Below, piece after piece: positions 26,815 through 36,277 of a stretch of DNA of 59,136 nucleotides (position 1 is the stretch's first letter; each line of letters opens with the position of its first letter). Under the pieces are notes generated by a model, which saw nothing but the letters and a program-made list of their open reading frames with translations, was not told the origin of the DNA and ran no database searches. The position numbers and the translations under genes are program-made. The stretch covers positions 1-59,136 of the forward strand of contig JABHBJ010000081.1 of assembly GCA_018673955.1 (NCBI GenBank), in the 5' to 3' direction. The stretch is from Chloroflexota bacterium. Its GTDB lineage: Bacteria; Chloroflexota; Dehalococcoidia; Lucifugimonadales; Lucifugimonadaceae.

Positions 26815-27086
26815 AGGTAACGACGGAGATACGATCGATTCCGTGCACCCCTTTCGAGCGAGCTCGGTACGGTGGAAGCGAGCATGGGACCAGAATCGAT
26901 CATCACTCCCGAACTGTTCACCGAAAGCCGAAGTAAAACCGGCAAATAGGCCGAACCGTCCCTGCCGAACGTTACATCGGCTCAACTGAGTGTCTTGCGA
27001 ACCAGCCAACAAAGCTGCGAAGCAAGAAACCAGGGTGGTACCGCGGTACCGTTTTATTTCAAAACGCCCGTCCCTGAATTTTTTTC
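26815..27086 (+). promoter_or_regulatory. T-box riboswitch (isoleucine), leader of ileS
   Basis: The T-box AGGGTGGTACCGCGG is at 27032-27046; its UGGU can pair with the ACCA end of uncharged tRNA-Ile. Stem I is visible: GGAG (26825-26828) with CTCC (26906-26909) and ATCGATT (26834-26840) with AATCGAT (26894-26900). The internal loop between them carries CATCA, giving the specifier ATC (26902-26904), an Ile codon followed by A. A terminator hairpin follows: CAGGG (27031-27035) with CCCTG (27072-27076), inner CGTTTT/AAAACG, then a seven-T run. It should allow ileS transcription when tRNA-Ile is uncharged. Confidence 0.92.
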
Positions 27087-27202
27087 TTATGGGGCGGATT
27101 TTCTTTTTAACTCGAAGTTCAATCGCCCCCTTTCGATCAACATTCGAAAGAAACAGGTAGACATAGTGCCCCTGATTCACGCACTGCGATTGGAAAATAA
27201 AC

Positions 27203-30200
27203 GTGGCGAGCCACTTCGATTCGGTAGATCCAAAAGTCGACTTCGTAGCCAAAGAGGAAGAAATCCTCAAATGGTGGGAAGACAACGACATCCCCGCTCG
27301 TTACCGAGCGCTGAACGACGATAAAGAGAAGAAATTCTCATTCATCGACGGTCCGATCACCGCCAACAACGCCATGGGCGTTCACCACGCGTGGGGCCGA
27401 ACGTACAAAGACCTATTCCTCAAGTTCCGCAATATGCAGGGCTACAAACAACGTTTCCAGAACGGATTCGACGGACAGGGCCTTTGGATCGAAGTTGAAG
27501 TCGAAAAAGAGATGGGCTTCAAGTCAAAACGCGATATCGAAGCGTTCGGGGTAGGCAAATTCGTCGAAGAATGCCGTAAGCGAGTCGATCGCTTCGCCGC
27601 ACGTATTTCCGAGCAGTCCAAACGGCTCGGCTACTTCATGGATTGGGACAATTCCTACCACACGAAGTCATCCGAAAATAATTACACCATCTGGCACTTC
27701 CTAAAGACCTGCGCAGACAAAGGCTGGATCTACAAGGGTCGAGACGTTATGCCTTGGTGCCCGCGCTGCGGAACCGGACTTTCGCAGCACGAGATCGTCA
27801 CCGAGGGCTATCAGGACATCACCCACGACAGCCCATATTTGAAATTCCCTCTCATAGGCGAAGGTCACGAAGGCGAGAACCTTCTCGTTTGGACTACTAC
27901 TCCGTGGACACTCGCAGCCAACGTAGCTGCCGCCGTTAATCCTGAATATACCTACGCCAAGGTCGAAGACCGCGGCTCGATCATCTACTTCTCGAAGTCG
28001 CTCATCGAAACGCTAAAGAAAGACCATGTCCTCACTGAAGATGCCAAAGTAATCGGCGAAGTTAAGGGTTCTGAACTTGTCGGTCTCAAATATCAAGGAC
28101 CGTTCGATGAACTTCCGGCTCAGGTGGAAACGATCGAGCAACACCGCGTACTTGCGTGGGACGAGGTTGGCGAAGACGAAGGAACTGGGATCGTTCACAC
28201 GGCTCCCGGCGCTGGTGCCGAAGACTTCAAGCTCGGCAAAGAGCACGGCCTCACTCCGATCGCACCTCTGGATCAGAATGGTATCTACAAAGAAGGCTTT
28301 GGAGATTTCACCGGTAAATCAGCCGCCGATGTGAAAGACATGGTCTTCGACTCACTCAAAGAAAAAGGGCTTTTGGTTCGCGTAAACAAGTACACCCACC
28401 GTTACCCAGTCTGCTGGCGCTGCTCGACGGAATTGGTGTTCCGATTGGTCGACGAATGGTTCATCAACATGGACGAAATTCGACCCAAGATGGAAAAAGC
28501 GACGAAAGAAATGAACTGGTATCCAGAGTTCGGCAAGGCACGTGAGCTCGACTGGCTCAAAAATATGCAGGACTGGATGATTTCGAAGAAGCGGTATTAC
28601 GGTCTCGCTTTGCCGATCTACGCGTGCGACTGCGGAAACTTCGATGTGATGGGTTCACAAGAAGAGCTCAAAGAACGCGCCGTTAAAGGCTGGGACGAAT
28701 TTGAAGCCAGTGGAGCATCGCCTCATCGACCCTGGGTCGATGGCGTCAAGATCGCCTGTTCCGACTGTGGCGAAACAGTCGAACGCATCGCCGATGTTGG
28801 AAACGCATGGCTCGACGCCGGAATCGTTCCGTTCTCGACCATCGGATACAAGTCCGATCCCGAGTACTGGAAAGAATGGTTCCCTGCCGACTGGATCTCA
28901 GAAAGCTTCCCAGGTCAGTTCCGAAACTGGTTCTATTCGCTCATAGTCATGGCAGCGGTCCTAGAAGACTCACTGCCCGCCAGAAACGTATTCGCCTATG
29001 CGCTTATGCGTGACGAAAACGGCGAGGAAATGCACAAATCGAAGGGCAACGCCATCTGGTTCGAAGAGGCAGCCGACAAGATGGGTGTCGACGTGATGCG
29101 CTGGACATATAGCCGTCACAATCCAGCTTCAAATCTCAACTTCGGCTACAAGACCGGAGATGAGGTTCGACGCCAGTTTGTAATCCCGCTCTGGAACATC
29201 TATTCCTTCTTCACGACCTACGCCAATCTGGATAATTGGACCCCGGATGACTGCACGATCCCTTCATCGTTTGGATTTACTCCCGATGACGAGAAAAACG
29301 TCCACGAAAATTGGCGGTTGTCGAACTACGAAGGCTTTTCGGAGCTTGATCGGTGGATTCTTTCTGAACTGAACCAGCTCATCGCGAAGATGACCGACAA
29401 TCTCGAAAACTGGCAGCTTCCATATGCTGCCGAAGCCGTTGAGCAGTTCGTTGAAGACCTGTCGAACTGGTACGTCCGTCGGTCACGCCGACGCTTCTGG
29501 AAAACAGAAGGCGACATCGACAAGAACGCCGCCTACTCGACGCTCTACACGTGCCTGGCAACGCTTTCGCGCTTGATTGCACCGATGACGCCGTTCATTG
29601 CCGACATGATGTATCGCAACATCGTTGCCGATCGAGTGGTAGACGCCCCGGATTCGGTTCATCTAACCTCCTGGCCAAAAGCCAACACATCGCTCATCGA
29701 TGAAGACGTGATGAACCAAACCCGTCTCGCTATTCGCCTGGCATCACTTGGTCGTTCAGCACGTGCGCAATCACGCCTGAAAGTTCGACAACCGCTCGCC
29801 GAGTTCGTCGCAGAAGTTCGACACGATTGGGAGCACTTCGCTCTCGTCAAGATCGAAAACGTTCTCAAAGAAGAACTCAACGTTAAATCAGTTCGAGACG
29901 CTGCAGAAATGGGCGGGTTATTAGGGTTCGAAATTAAGCCAAACCTACGAATTCTTGGACCCAAGTACGGCAAGCAGGTCGGTGCAATTAGAAACGCAAT
30001 CCAGGACGCCGATGCCAACGAAATTGCTCGTGCCTCGGAAGCTGGAGAAAAGATTTCGCTTGAAGGATTCGAACTCGAACCCGATGAAGTTCTCATCGAA
30101 CGAGTAGCACTCGACAACTACGCAGTTGCGACAGATGCCGGATACGCCGGTGCGATTTTGACCGAGGTTTCGGAAGAACTCAAGGCGGAAGGAACTGCCC

Positions 30201-30460
30201 GCGAAGTAGTTCGGTTAGTTCAGAACTTACGCAAAACGTCGGGTCTCGAAATCTCAGACCGAATCAACCTGTGGATTTCGTGCCCAGACGATGTGACCGG
30301 AGCTTTGATGCCCCACGCTGACTACATCGCAGAAGAGACTCTCGCAGAAAATCTCGATCTAGGCGCAGTTCTAAGCGATGATGCCCAAGGCGTTGCCGCC
30401 AGCGACTCCATCGAACTCGACGACGGCTCAAAAGTAACAGCGAATCTAGAAAAGGCCTAA
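27203..30460 (+). CDS. ileS: Isoleucyl-tRNA synthetase
   Basis: 1085 residues, GTG start; charges tRNA-Ile. Class I motifs are GVHHAWGR at about 57-64 (HIGH equivalent) and MHKSKGN at about 610 (KMSKS equivalent). The editing domain (WTTTPWTL, DEGTGIVHTAPG) lies between. Cysteine pairs CPRC (about 185), CWRC (about 400), CDC (about 471) and CSDC (about 518) suggest metal-binding knuckles. The length and C-terminal region fit the eukaryote-like/ileS2 type more than the short bacterial form. It is controlled by the T-box upstream. Confidence 0.97.
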   Translation: MASHFDSVDPKVDFVAKEEEILKWWEDNDIPARYRALNDDKEKKFSFIDGPITANNAMGVHHAWGRTYKDLFLKFRNMQGYKQRFQNGFDGQGLWIEVEVEKEMGFKSKRDIEAFGVGKFVEECRKRVDRFAARISEQSKRLGYFMDWDNSYHTKSSENNYTIWHFLKTCADKGWIYKGRDVMPWCPRCGTGLSQHEIVTEGYQDITHDSPYLKFPLIGEGHEGENLLVWTTTPWTLAANVAAAVNPEYTYAKVEDRGSIIYFSKSLIETLKKDHVLTEDAKVIGEVKGSELVGLKYQGPFDELPAQVETIEQHRVLAWDEVGEDEGTGIVHTAPGAGAEDFKLGKEHGLTPIAPLDQNGIYKEGFGDFTGKSAADVKDMVFDSLKEKGLLVRVNKYTHRYPVCWRCSTELVFRLVDEWFINMDEIRPKMEKATKEMNWYPEFGKARELDWLKNMQDWMISKKRYYGLALPIYACDCGNFDVMGSQEELKERAVKGWDEFEASGASPHRPWVDGVKIACSDCGETVERIADVGNAWLDAGIVPFSTIGYKSDPEYWKEWFPADWISESFPGQFRNWFYSLIVMAAVLEDSLPARNVFAYALMRDENGEEMHKSKGNAIWFEEAADKMGVDVMRWTYSRHNPASNLNFGYKTGDEVRRQFVIPLWNIYSFFTTYANLDNWTPDDCTIPSSFGFTPDDEKNVHENWRLSNYEGFSELDRWILSELNQLIAKMTDNLENWQLPYAAEAVEQFVEDLSNWYVRRSRRRFWKTEGDIDKNAAYSTLYTCLATLSRLIAPMTPFIADMMYRNIVADRVVDAPDSVHLTSWPKANTSLIDEDVMNQTRLAIRLASLGRSARAQSRLKVRQPLAEFVAEVRHDWEHFALVKIENVLKEELNVKSVRDAAEMGGLLGFEIKPNLRILGPKYGKQVGAIRNAIQDADANEIARASEAGEKISLEGFELEPDEVLIERVALDNYAVATDAGYAGAILTEVSEELKAEGTAREVVRLVQNLRKTSGLEISDRINLWISCPDDVTGALMPHADYIAEETLAENLDLGAVLSDDAQGVAASDSIELDDGSKVTANLEKA

Positions 30461-30479
30461 ACGACGGAAGGTTTAAACC

Positions 30480-31457
30480 ATGAAAGCACTACTACTCTCC
30501 AAACCCGGCCCCGTCTCAAGCCTGAGCATCGGCGAAATTCCAACGCCTGAGCCCGGCCCTAACGAAATACGTGTAAAAGTTCACGCGGCAAGCCTCAACC
30601 CTGTCGACTACAAGTTGGCTGGACGTGGAAACGACAACTGGGCGTACCCGCACGTGCTCGGACTCGACGTTGCAGGAACGGTCGATGCGATCGGTTCCGA
30701 CGTTGTCCAGTGGCGAACAGGCGACCGTGTTTTCTACCACGGTGATCTCAGTAAACCCGGCGGATACGCGGAGTACGCAATCACTACGGGCCACACAACG
30801 GCGAAAATCCCCGACAACGTGTCGTTTGCCGAAGCCGCGGCGATTCCTTGCGCTGGTCTCACGGCATACGAAGCGGTAGTACGTCGACTCGGCGTCCAAC
30901 CTGAACACACGGTCTGGATGCAGGGCGGGGCTGGTGGCGTAGGCGGCTTTGCGGTTCAAATATGCAAGCAAATAGGCGCTACGATCATCACTACCGCCTC
31001 CGGCCGAAATCACGAATTCGTGAAGTCGCTCGGTGCCGACCACGTTATCGATTACAACACCGAACACGTTGTGAACACGATCATGTCGATCACGAACGAC
31101 CGTGGAGTAGATCGAGTTCTCGGAGCGGTCGATGTAAACACCGCCAACGAAGGCATTGAGGTGCTGAAGTTCAGAGGTGGACTCGCGTGCGTTGCCGGAA
31201 TGCCAACGATCACTGACACCACGTTCGCTGGCGCAAAGACGATCCACAACATCGCCTACGGTGGTGCTCACTCATCGACCAACCGAGCCGCTCAGTTCGA
31301 TCTGGCAAACATGGCGACAGAAATGATCGCCTTAGTAGCCGACAAAAAGATCGATCCAATGATCGAACAGTCGATCACGATGGAACAAATTCCTGAGGGC
31401 CTGGCTCAACTAGAAGGTCGTCACGTAAAAGGCAAAATTGTCGCTGAGTTTGTTTAG
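30480..31457 (+). CDS. NADPH:quinone reductase-like MDR oxidoreductase
   Basis: 325 residues; zinc-free medium-chain dehydrogenase/reductase. It shows GPNEIRVKVHAASLNPVDYK, PHVLGLDVAGTV, and the nucleotide-binding GGAGGVGGFAVQICKQIGA at about 152-170, then SLGADHVIDY. Catalytic zinc cysteines are absent, as in quinone oxidoreductases. The ATG has a strong ribosome site (GGAAGG) and lies 19 bases after ileS, so it may be read from the ileS transcript too. Substrate unknown. Confidence 0.92.
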   Translation: MKALLLSKPGPVSSLSIGEIPTPEPGPNEIRVKVHAASLNPVDYKLAGRGNDNWAYPHVLGLDVAGTVDAIGSDVVQWRTGDRVFYHGDLSKPGGYAEYAITTGHTTAKIPDNVSFAEAAAIPCAGLTAYEAVVRRLGVQPEHTVWMQGGAGGVGGFAVQICKQIGATIITTASGRNHEFVKSLGADHVIDYNTEHVVNTIMSITNDRGVDRVLGAVDVNTANEGIEVLKFRGGLACVAGMPTITDTTFAGAKTIHNIAYGGAHSSTNRAAQFDLANMATEMIALVADKKIDPMIEQSITMEQIPEGLAQLEGRHVKGKIVAEFV

Positions 31458-31944
31458 CTGACGGATCACGTTCCCCGAGCGGGAGCCAAGAGATCTTGTG
31501 TGAAGGGGAGATGGTGGCATGCTTTTGCTCAGAAGCGAAGATCGTCGAACTGATTAGACGCAATTGCTCGCGAATCGACCACGACGTTCTGCCAAGCGAG
31601 TTTTCACCACACCACATCAGATTCCTCCGCTTCGACTCGAACGCGCAACCCACCGCACACGGACTCACCAAAACAAACAAGCATCTAAACAACCGTGGGA
31701 TACGATGATATGGCATGCCCACGACCGATTCGCCATAGAGCGTAAACGAACGTCCTCCTCGCCGCAGTTTGTGGCGTGAATCTGATTTTCTAAAAATGCT
31801 GAACCGTTCGGATTATGTGTGGCTTTAGTCTGCGGAAGCGTAATATGGCCCACTGAGGGCACGAATTACTTTCATCCTGCGATTCGATCAATCAGAGTCA
31901 TGCCCGAATCGAAAATTTTCTCATCTAGCGACTGAGTCTTAGTG
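31458..31944. other. Gene-free spacer
   Basis: About 490 bases between the quinone reductase-like gene and the convergent yihY gene. I see no convincing gene, RNA or repeat. A weak cupin-like stretch (HATNCGEEDVRL) on the minus strand near 31770 may be a relic, but it is too short to support. Confidence 0.5.
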
Positions 31945-33006
31945 TTATTCGCTGTCAGACGGATCTACTTGACTACGCATCACAGAGCCCGTATTTCGTC
32001 GAACACTAGGATCGTTGTCGTCGTATCGCTCTTGAGCCCCAGCTGGAACTGGATTCGCCATGCCAGGTAGCGACGCGGTTCCGCGTATCCGTTCCAAACT
32101 TCGTGATAGTGAGAGGTTTCTCTTTTTTTGCTCAGTTTCAGCCAGGTAGTACGCGTAGCGGGACGTAAGCATCGCACCCACCAGCAAAATAATCGCCGAT
32201 ACGTAAACGAAAATCATCAACACGATAATCGCGCTCAAACCACCGTAAATGTTGTTTGTAACGCCGCCCATGTTCCGCAGATAGAAGACGAATATCGCTT
32301 TAGAAATCTCAAAAGCGGCCGCACCGGCAAGAGCGGTCGGCCAAACCTCTTTAAATCGAAGTTTCGTATTCGGTAGCCACCAATAGAGGGTCAAGAACAC
32401 AGTGAATGAAAGAATCAGCGGGATAAACACTGCCGATCTCTGCCATAAAGCCGGGTCGCTAATCGGCGCATCAGGAAGCCATATCGCCGACAGCTCCTGA
32501 ATGAACGTAATAGCGGTAGTGATCAACACTGATGCGAACAGCAACGTTGCCGCCCCGAACATCAACGCTATGTCCATCAAACGTTCCATCAAGAATGGAC
32601 GAGTTTTATTGATACCCCAGATGACATTGATGCTTTTGCGCACTGCACTAAACACCTGCTGCGATACCCAGAACAACCCGATGATAGCCACCACACCGCC
32701 AGCAGTTCTACCACCCTTAATGCCCTCGAAGAAATTTTCAAGGAAGCTATCGTCGGCATCACCGGTCTCTGCAAGAACCGGGATTTGCTCTTGAAGACCA
32801 GCAATAAGATCCTCTTCAAATCCTTCAATCCCGAGGAACAGCGAGAAAACTGCGATAAGTGCGAGGGTCAGGGGGAACAGCGAGAAAAACGCGTAGTACG
32901 CGATGGCGGCCGACATATACGGGCCATTTTTCGCAAGGAACTCGTTGAAGTTGCTTGCAATGAATTTAATTATTGCTATGAGCGCACTAAACATCAGGGG
33001 AACCAT
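31945..33006 (-). CDS. YihY/BrkB family inner-membrane protein
   Basis: 353 residues with six predicted membrane helices. The family signature near the start is present: AAIAYYAFFSLFPLTLALIAVFSLF. Later parts read GGVVAIIGLFWVSQQVF, RPFLMERLMDIALMF and WWLPNTKLRFKEVWPTALAG. The C-terminal 60 residues are charged and soluble. The family was once annotated as RNase BN, but that is an error and its function remains poorly defined. A repeat-bearing spacer lies upstream. Confidence 0.93.
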   Translation of the reverse strand: MVPLMFSALIAIIKFIASNFNEFLAKNGPYMSAAIAYYAFFSLFPLTLALIAVFSLFLGIEGFEEDLIAGLQEQIPVLAETGDADDSFLENFFEGIKGGRTAGGVVAIIGLFWVSQQVFSAVRKSINVIWGINKTRPFLMERLMDIALMFGAATLLFASVLITTAITFIQELSAIWLPDAPISDPALWQRSAVFIPLILSFTVFLTLYWWLPNTKLRFKEVWPTALAGAAAFEISKAIFVFYLRNMGGVTNNIYGGLSAIIVLMIFVYVSAIILLVGAMLTSRYAYYLAETEQKKRNLSLSRSLERIRGTASLPGMANPVPAGAQERYDDNDPSVRRNTGSVMRSQVDPSDSE

Positions 33007-33060
33007 TGTGCCTACGTGCGCACTCTTCCTGCAATCGACTATCTAGACGGAATTAGACGA

Positions 33061-33198
33061 TGAAGGACCTGTCCTGAGAGCCAGCAGAGGAATATGAGAG
33101 ACGCAGTTGCACCTCTGGGTCCTTCCCTTATTTGGGAGGAAACGAGGGAAGGTAGATTGCGATTTGAGCCGAGTCATACAATGATGAGAGTGACTAAA
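33061..33198. repeat. REP-like element, family 1 copy B
   Basis: Bases 33155-33197 match the 720-763 block (shared GAGCCGAGTC...ATGA...GACTAA). A preceding palindromic tract CCTTCCCTTA...GAGGGAAGG (33121-33152) parallels the G-rich tract before copy A. So the whole element is about 80-90 bases. It lies between the yihY and methyltransferase genes. Confidence 0.55.
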
Positions 33199-33202
33199 AA
33201 CT

Positions 33203-34240
33203 CTAGTCCAGTTCGCCAGCACGGAATGCAGTGATGTAGTTCATTGCGAAATCGTCGTTTCCTTGGAGCAGATCCAATGCCAACTGGGCAGGTCCTGAAT
33301 CCAAATCGACGTTCATTGAACGCTCTGCGGAAGTAGTCATAGGATCGATAATTCCCGAGTCGACACCAGCTTTAATCGCCAAATTAAGAAACACGTCGTT
33401 GATGAGTCGACGCTTAGGAATGCCAAATGAAACGTTGCTCATGCCGCCGGCAATGTGAATATCGTCTCCAAATTCAGCACGAATACCTTCGATAGCCTCG
33501 AACGCGTGCTTGCCGTAGTTAGAATCAACCGCGATAGGGAAGTACAAAGGATCGACGAAAATATCGGCTTTCTCCATACCCTTCGACAGTGCCATCTCGA
33601 CTATCCGCCCAACATTTTCGAGTCGCTCGTTCGCATCGGCTGGCATTCCCACTTCGTTCGAAGCCATTACGACGGCTCGAGCGTTGTACTTCAAAGCCAT
33701 ATCGATAGCCTCAGGGCGTTCTAGTGCGATCGAATTGAGCATCGGGCGCCCTTGCCCACCACCGTAAGCCGCTAGGCCAACTTCGATAATCTCTGGGTTC
33801 GATGAATCGACGCTGGGAGGAACGGTGGATTCCGACTCGACGAACTTGACCAGCCATTCCATCGTGGCTTTCTGCTCGTGTAGTCGATAAGACGATTCAT
33901 CGACGTTCAGATCGAGATAGTGCGATCCAGTTCGCGTCTGTCTATCGATTTCGTATTTAATGTATGCCTTGCCCGAAGCCGCCTGATCGGCATCGCCGTT
34001 GGCGCCCATCCACATCGCTATCTGAAAGTGTTTTAGAGTGCCCTGTTCGTACGGCTGCGTGATAGTGAAGTGTTCGGGAATATGCACGAACTTCCGCTCG
34101 CCATAGAGCTTGTATTTGATCGCCTCCTTGCCATCTTCAAATACGTGGCCACGCACACCACCTCGCTTCACAACACGAGTGGCATGAATATTTTCACCGA
34201 TTACTGTGAATTGATCTGGACTATCGATGACTTTAGGCAT
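33203..34240 (-). CDS. Pterin-binding methyltransferase (methyltetrahydrofolate:corrinoid type, MtrH/AcsE-like)
   Basis: 345 residues with the dihydropteroate synthase-like TIM barrel: TVIGENIHATR near the start, HYLDLNVDESS, PPSVDSSNPEIIEVGL, RAVVMASNEVGMPADANER, DPLYFPIAVDSNYG and HIAGGMSNVSFGIPKRRL, which is the pattern of enzymes moving methyl groups between tetrahydrofolate and corrinoid proteins. It follows the metF gene on the same strand with an 83-base gap. Together they handle the methyl branch of one-carbon metabolism. No corrinoid protein is in the window. Confidence 0.82.
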   Translation of the reverse strand: MPKVIDSPDQFTVIGENIHATRVVKRGGVRGHVFEDGKEAIKYKLYGERKFVHIPEHFTITQPYEQGTLKHFQIAMWMGANGDADQAASGKAYIKYEIDRQTRTGSHYLDLNVDESSYRLHEQKATMEWLVKFVESESTVPPSVDSSNPEIIEVGLAAYGGGQGRPMLNSIALERPEAIDMALKYNARAVVMASNEVGMPADANERLENVGRIVEMALSKGMEKADIFVDPLYFPIAVDSNYGKHAFEAIEGIRAEFGDDIHIAGGMSNVSFGIPKRRLINDVFLNLAIKAGVDSGIIDPMTTSAERSMNVDLDSGPAQLALDLLQGNDDFAMNYITAFRAGELD

Positions 34241-34323
34241 TTTTATTCACTTCTATGGACGCTGGAGTTGAGATCTCTTAGCTGGATTTTCCGAACACAT
34301 CCAGTCGTATAAACAACCATCGA

Positions 34324-35928
34324 TTATCCCTTGCCGTCGTTATCAACGGGGCTTTGCTTATCACGATGGACGCGGGATAAAAACGTATTCGCCCACGCTG
34401 AAGTATTCTGAAGTGACGCATCTCGAAACACGACCGGACGGTCGAGCATTCTGGTTTCATCACCAAACGGTTTTAGCCGATCATACGCACGAATCCAAAT
34501 ACACTCTTTGTCGAGAATTTCACACTTGCCAGCCTTTGTTCCGCCACAGGGACCATTTCGTTGGCTTTTCACGCACTGTGATTCAGGACATAAATAGGCG
34601 ATGTCGGGAAGCGAGCAATCACCACAGTCTCGACAGCTATAGGCGGGAACTTTTGATGCTTGCTCAACGACATGGGCAACGCTCACAAGCTTCTTACTTT
34701 TCTCTAGCTGGCTATAAACGGCTTTTCCTGCCTTGAAGCCCACAGTTCCTTCAGTGAAGACTCGATCATGCACAAATTTTCCAATGCGATACTGCATCGG
34801 AACCGTAAATTTCGACTTCGTTCGAGCATTCCTTGTCTTCGAAGCTAAATACGACTTACTGACCTCGTTCGAACTGAGCCCACCGTTGTCGCCTTGCTCG
34901 TAGTAGTAGAACTCATCTGATTGTTTGAAATTAATCTCTTTGGCGAAATCTTTCCAGTCGTTCTCTCCGAACGAATCCACCATATCGAGAATCCCTTGAA
35001 TACGTTTCAGTTGAGGGCGTCCCGATATGTACGCACCTCGATAGCCGATTCCTCTTAGAACCGCTATCTGCTTAGCAGCAAGTTCCGAAAAGAACGCACG
35101 ACCGCGATCTTTCGATTTCGCCTGCTTGTTTGCAATATCACGCAATTCATCCGAAACCCAGACGCCGGGGATTCCCCAATTATTGAAGAAACGCCCAGCA
35201 GGTGCAGTCAGAATGAATACCGAACCGATGAGCGGCACGTTGATGTTGTTCGAGGTGATGTACTGATACAACTCCGATGCTTTTCGAGAGTCGTAACCAA
35301 TTTGCGTAATCGCAAACTTAGCTCCTGTTCGAACCTTGAGCGCCAATTTGAAGTACTGAGTCATCAACTCTCCTTCAAGTTTTTTGAACGGACTTACTGC
35401 GCAGCCTGAGAAAAAGTTCGTTTTTTCCAAACGATCTTCACGGCCGACCGACCCCCACATTTGGTTAGGTAGCCCATCGTTCATCTGCGACATAAGCTCC
35501 AACAAACCCACAGAGTCGATATCGAAAACCGGTTGGGCTTGACCTTTAAATCCTCCGATCGGATAGTCACCAGATAGCGCCAACACATTCGAAAATCCCT
35601 GACTACCCAGAGCCCACAAGCGGCTCTCTGCGCCGTTACGGTTGTGATCCTTACACGACATGTTGATAACAACGTCTCGTCCACGGAACAAGAGATCCTG
35701 GCCAAGTACTTCAGGCCGAATGTGCGGGTTGCCGCCAGGATTATCAGTCAGTGCCACAAAGTCGACTCGGTCGAACTCCGATAACGACTTCGCAAGCTCG
35801 GCAGTCTTTCTAGATGCTTCTGCCATTAGAAGGCCGCGTGAAGTCTCGATTTCGACAGCAGTCAAAAATCGGTCACTTTTTTCAAGCATTCCTTGCAAAT
35901 TTAGGGATTTTACAATTGAGGGTTCCAA
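34324..35928 (-). CDS. metF: Methylenetetrahydrofolate reductase with C-terminal cysteine-rich (MetV-type) domain
   Basis: 534 residues. The N-terminal 300 are the MTHFR barrel (FLTAVEIETSRG, FVALTDNPGG), reducing methylene- to methyl-tetrahydrofolate. The C-terminal third ends with a cysteine cluster at about 428-465 (CRDCGDC, CPESQC, NGPCGG, GKCEI), matching the MTHFR C-terminal family that in acetogens is the separate MetV partner. Here both are fused, so an Fe-S or zinc centre may link it to an electron donor other than NADH. It is the first gene of a two-gene unit with the methyltransferase. The 350-base divergent spacer upstream holds both promoters. Confidence 0.88.
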   Translation of the reverse strand: MEPSIVKSLNLQGMLEKSDRFLTAVEIETSRGLLMAEASRKTAELAKSLSEFDRVDFVALTDNPGGNPHIRPEVLGQDLLFRGRDVVINMSCKDHNRNGAESRLWALGSQGFSNVLALSGDYPIGGFKGQAQPVFDIDSVGLLELMSQMNDGLPNQMWGSVGREDRLEKTNFFSGCAVSPFKKLEGELMTQYFKLALKVRTGAKFAITQIGYDSRKASELYQYITSNNINVPLIGSVFILTAPAGRFFNNWGIPGVWVSDELRDIANKQAKSKDRGRAFFSELAAKQIAVLRGIGYRGAYISGRPQLKRIQGILDMVDSFGENDWKDFAKEINFKQSDEFYYYEQGDNGGLSSNEVSKSYLASKTRNARTKSKFTVPMQYRIGKFVHDRVFTEGTVGFKAGKAVYSQLEKSKKLVSVAHVVEQASKVPAYSCRDCGDCSLPDIAYLCPESQCVKSQRNGPCGGTKAGKCEILDKECIWIRAYDRLKPFGDETRMLDRPVVFRDASLQNTSAWANTFLSRVHRDKQSPVDNDGKG

Positions 35929-36199
35929 GAAAACCTTTTAGAAAATAACGATGAATATAGTCGATTAAACGCATACTAACTGTGTCGAACACTTGGGATG
36001 TTTGCAAGAGTCGTAAATTAGAGTTCGGGGAAATTTCGCCATCGGCATCCACCTTTTGAGGTAAGGTCTCTCGTGTTGCAATATGAGATTCGCTCGACTT
36101 GAATCTACATATGAAAAGCCCAATTGAACTCCCTAAACGCGTTATTAGCATGATTAGCTAATGTAGCTACAGGTAGAATATTAGAGTGCTCGCAACTGG

Positions 36200-36216
36200 C
36201 CGTTACCGGATAACGG
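36200..36216. promoter_or_regulatory. Hairpin upstream of trkA-like gene
   Basis: CCGTTA (36200-36205) pairs with TAACGG (36211-36216) around CCGGA, 62 bases before the start of the trkA-like gene. No T-run follows. It could be an operator palindrome or part of the leader RNA; the rest of 35929-36277 shows no structure I recognise. Confidence 0.3.
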
Positions 36217-36277
36217 TTACGTGTATTTGAACTGCACCAGTTCTTAATAACTGTGAAAAGCCGATCCTCGGAAACTT

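Noticed and set aside
30516-31271. A 251-codon open frame on the minus strand
   Set aside because: It is the antisense shadow of the well-supported quinone reductase-like gene and has no family features.
31665-31862. Cupin-like relic on the minus strand (HATNCGEEDVRL)
   Set aside because: Only about 15 residues look familiar, with no start or second motif; not enough to call a pseudogene.
35929-36277. SAM, cobalamin or THF riboswitch before metF, or c-di-AMP riboswitch before trkA
   Set aside because: I searched by eye for the conserved cores of these classes on the relevant strands and found none; only a small hairpin is present.
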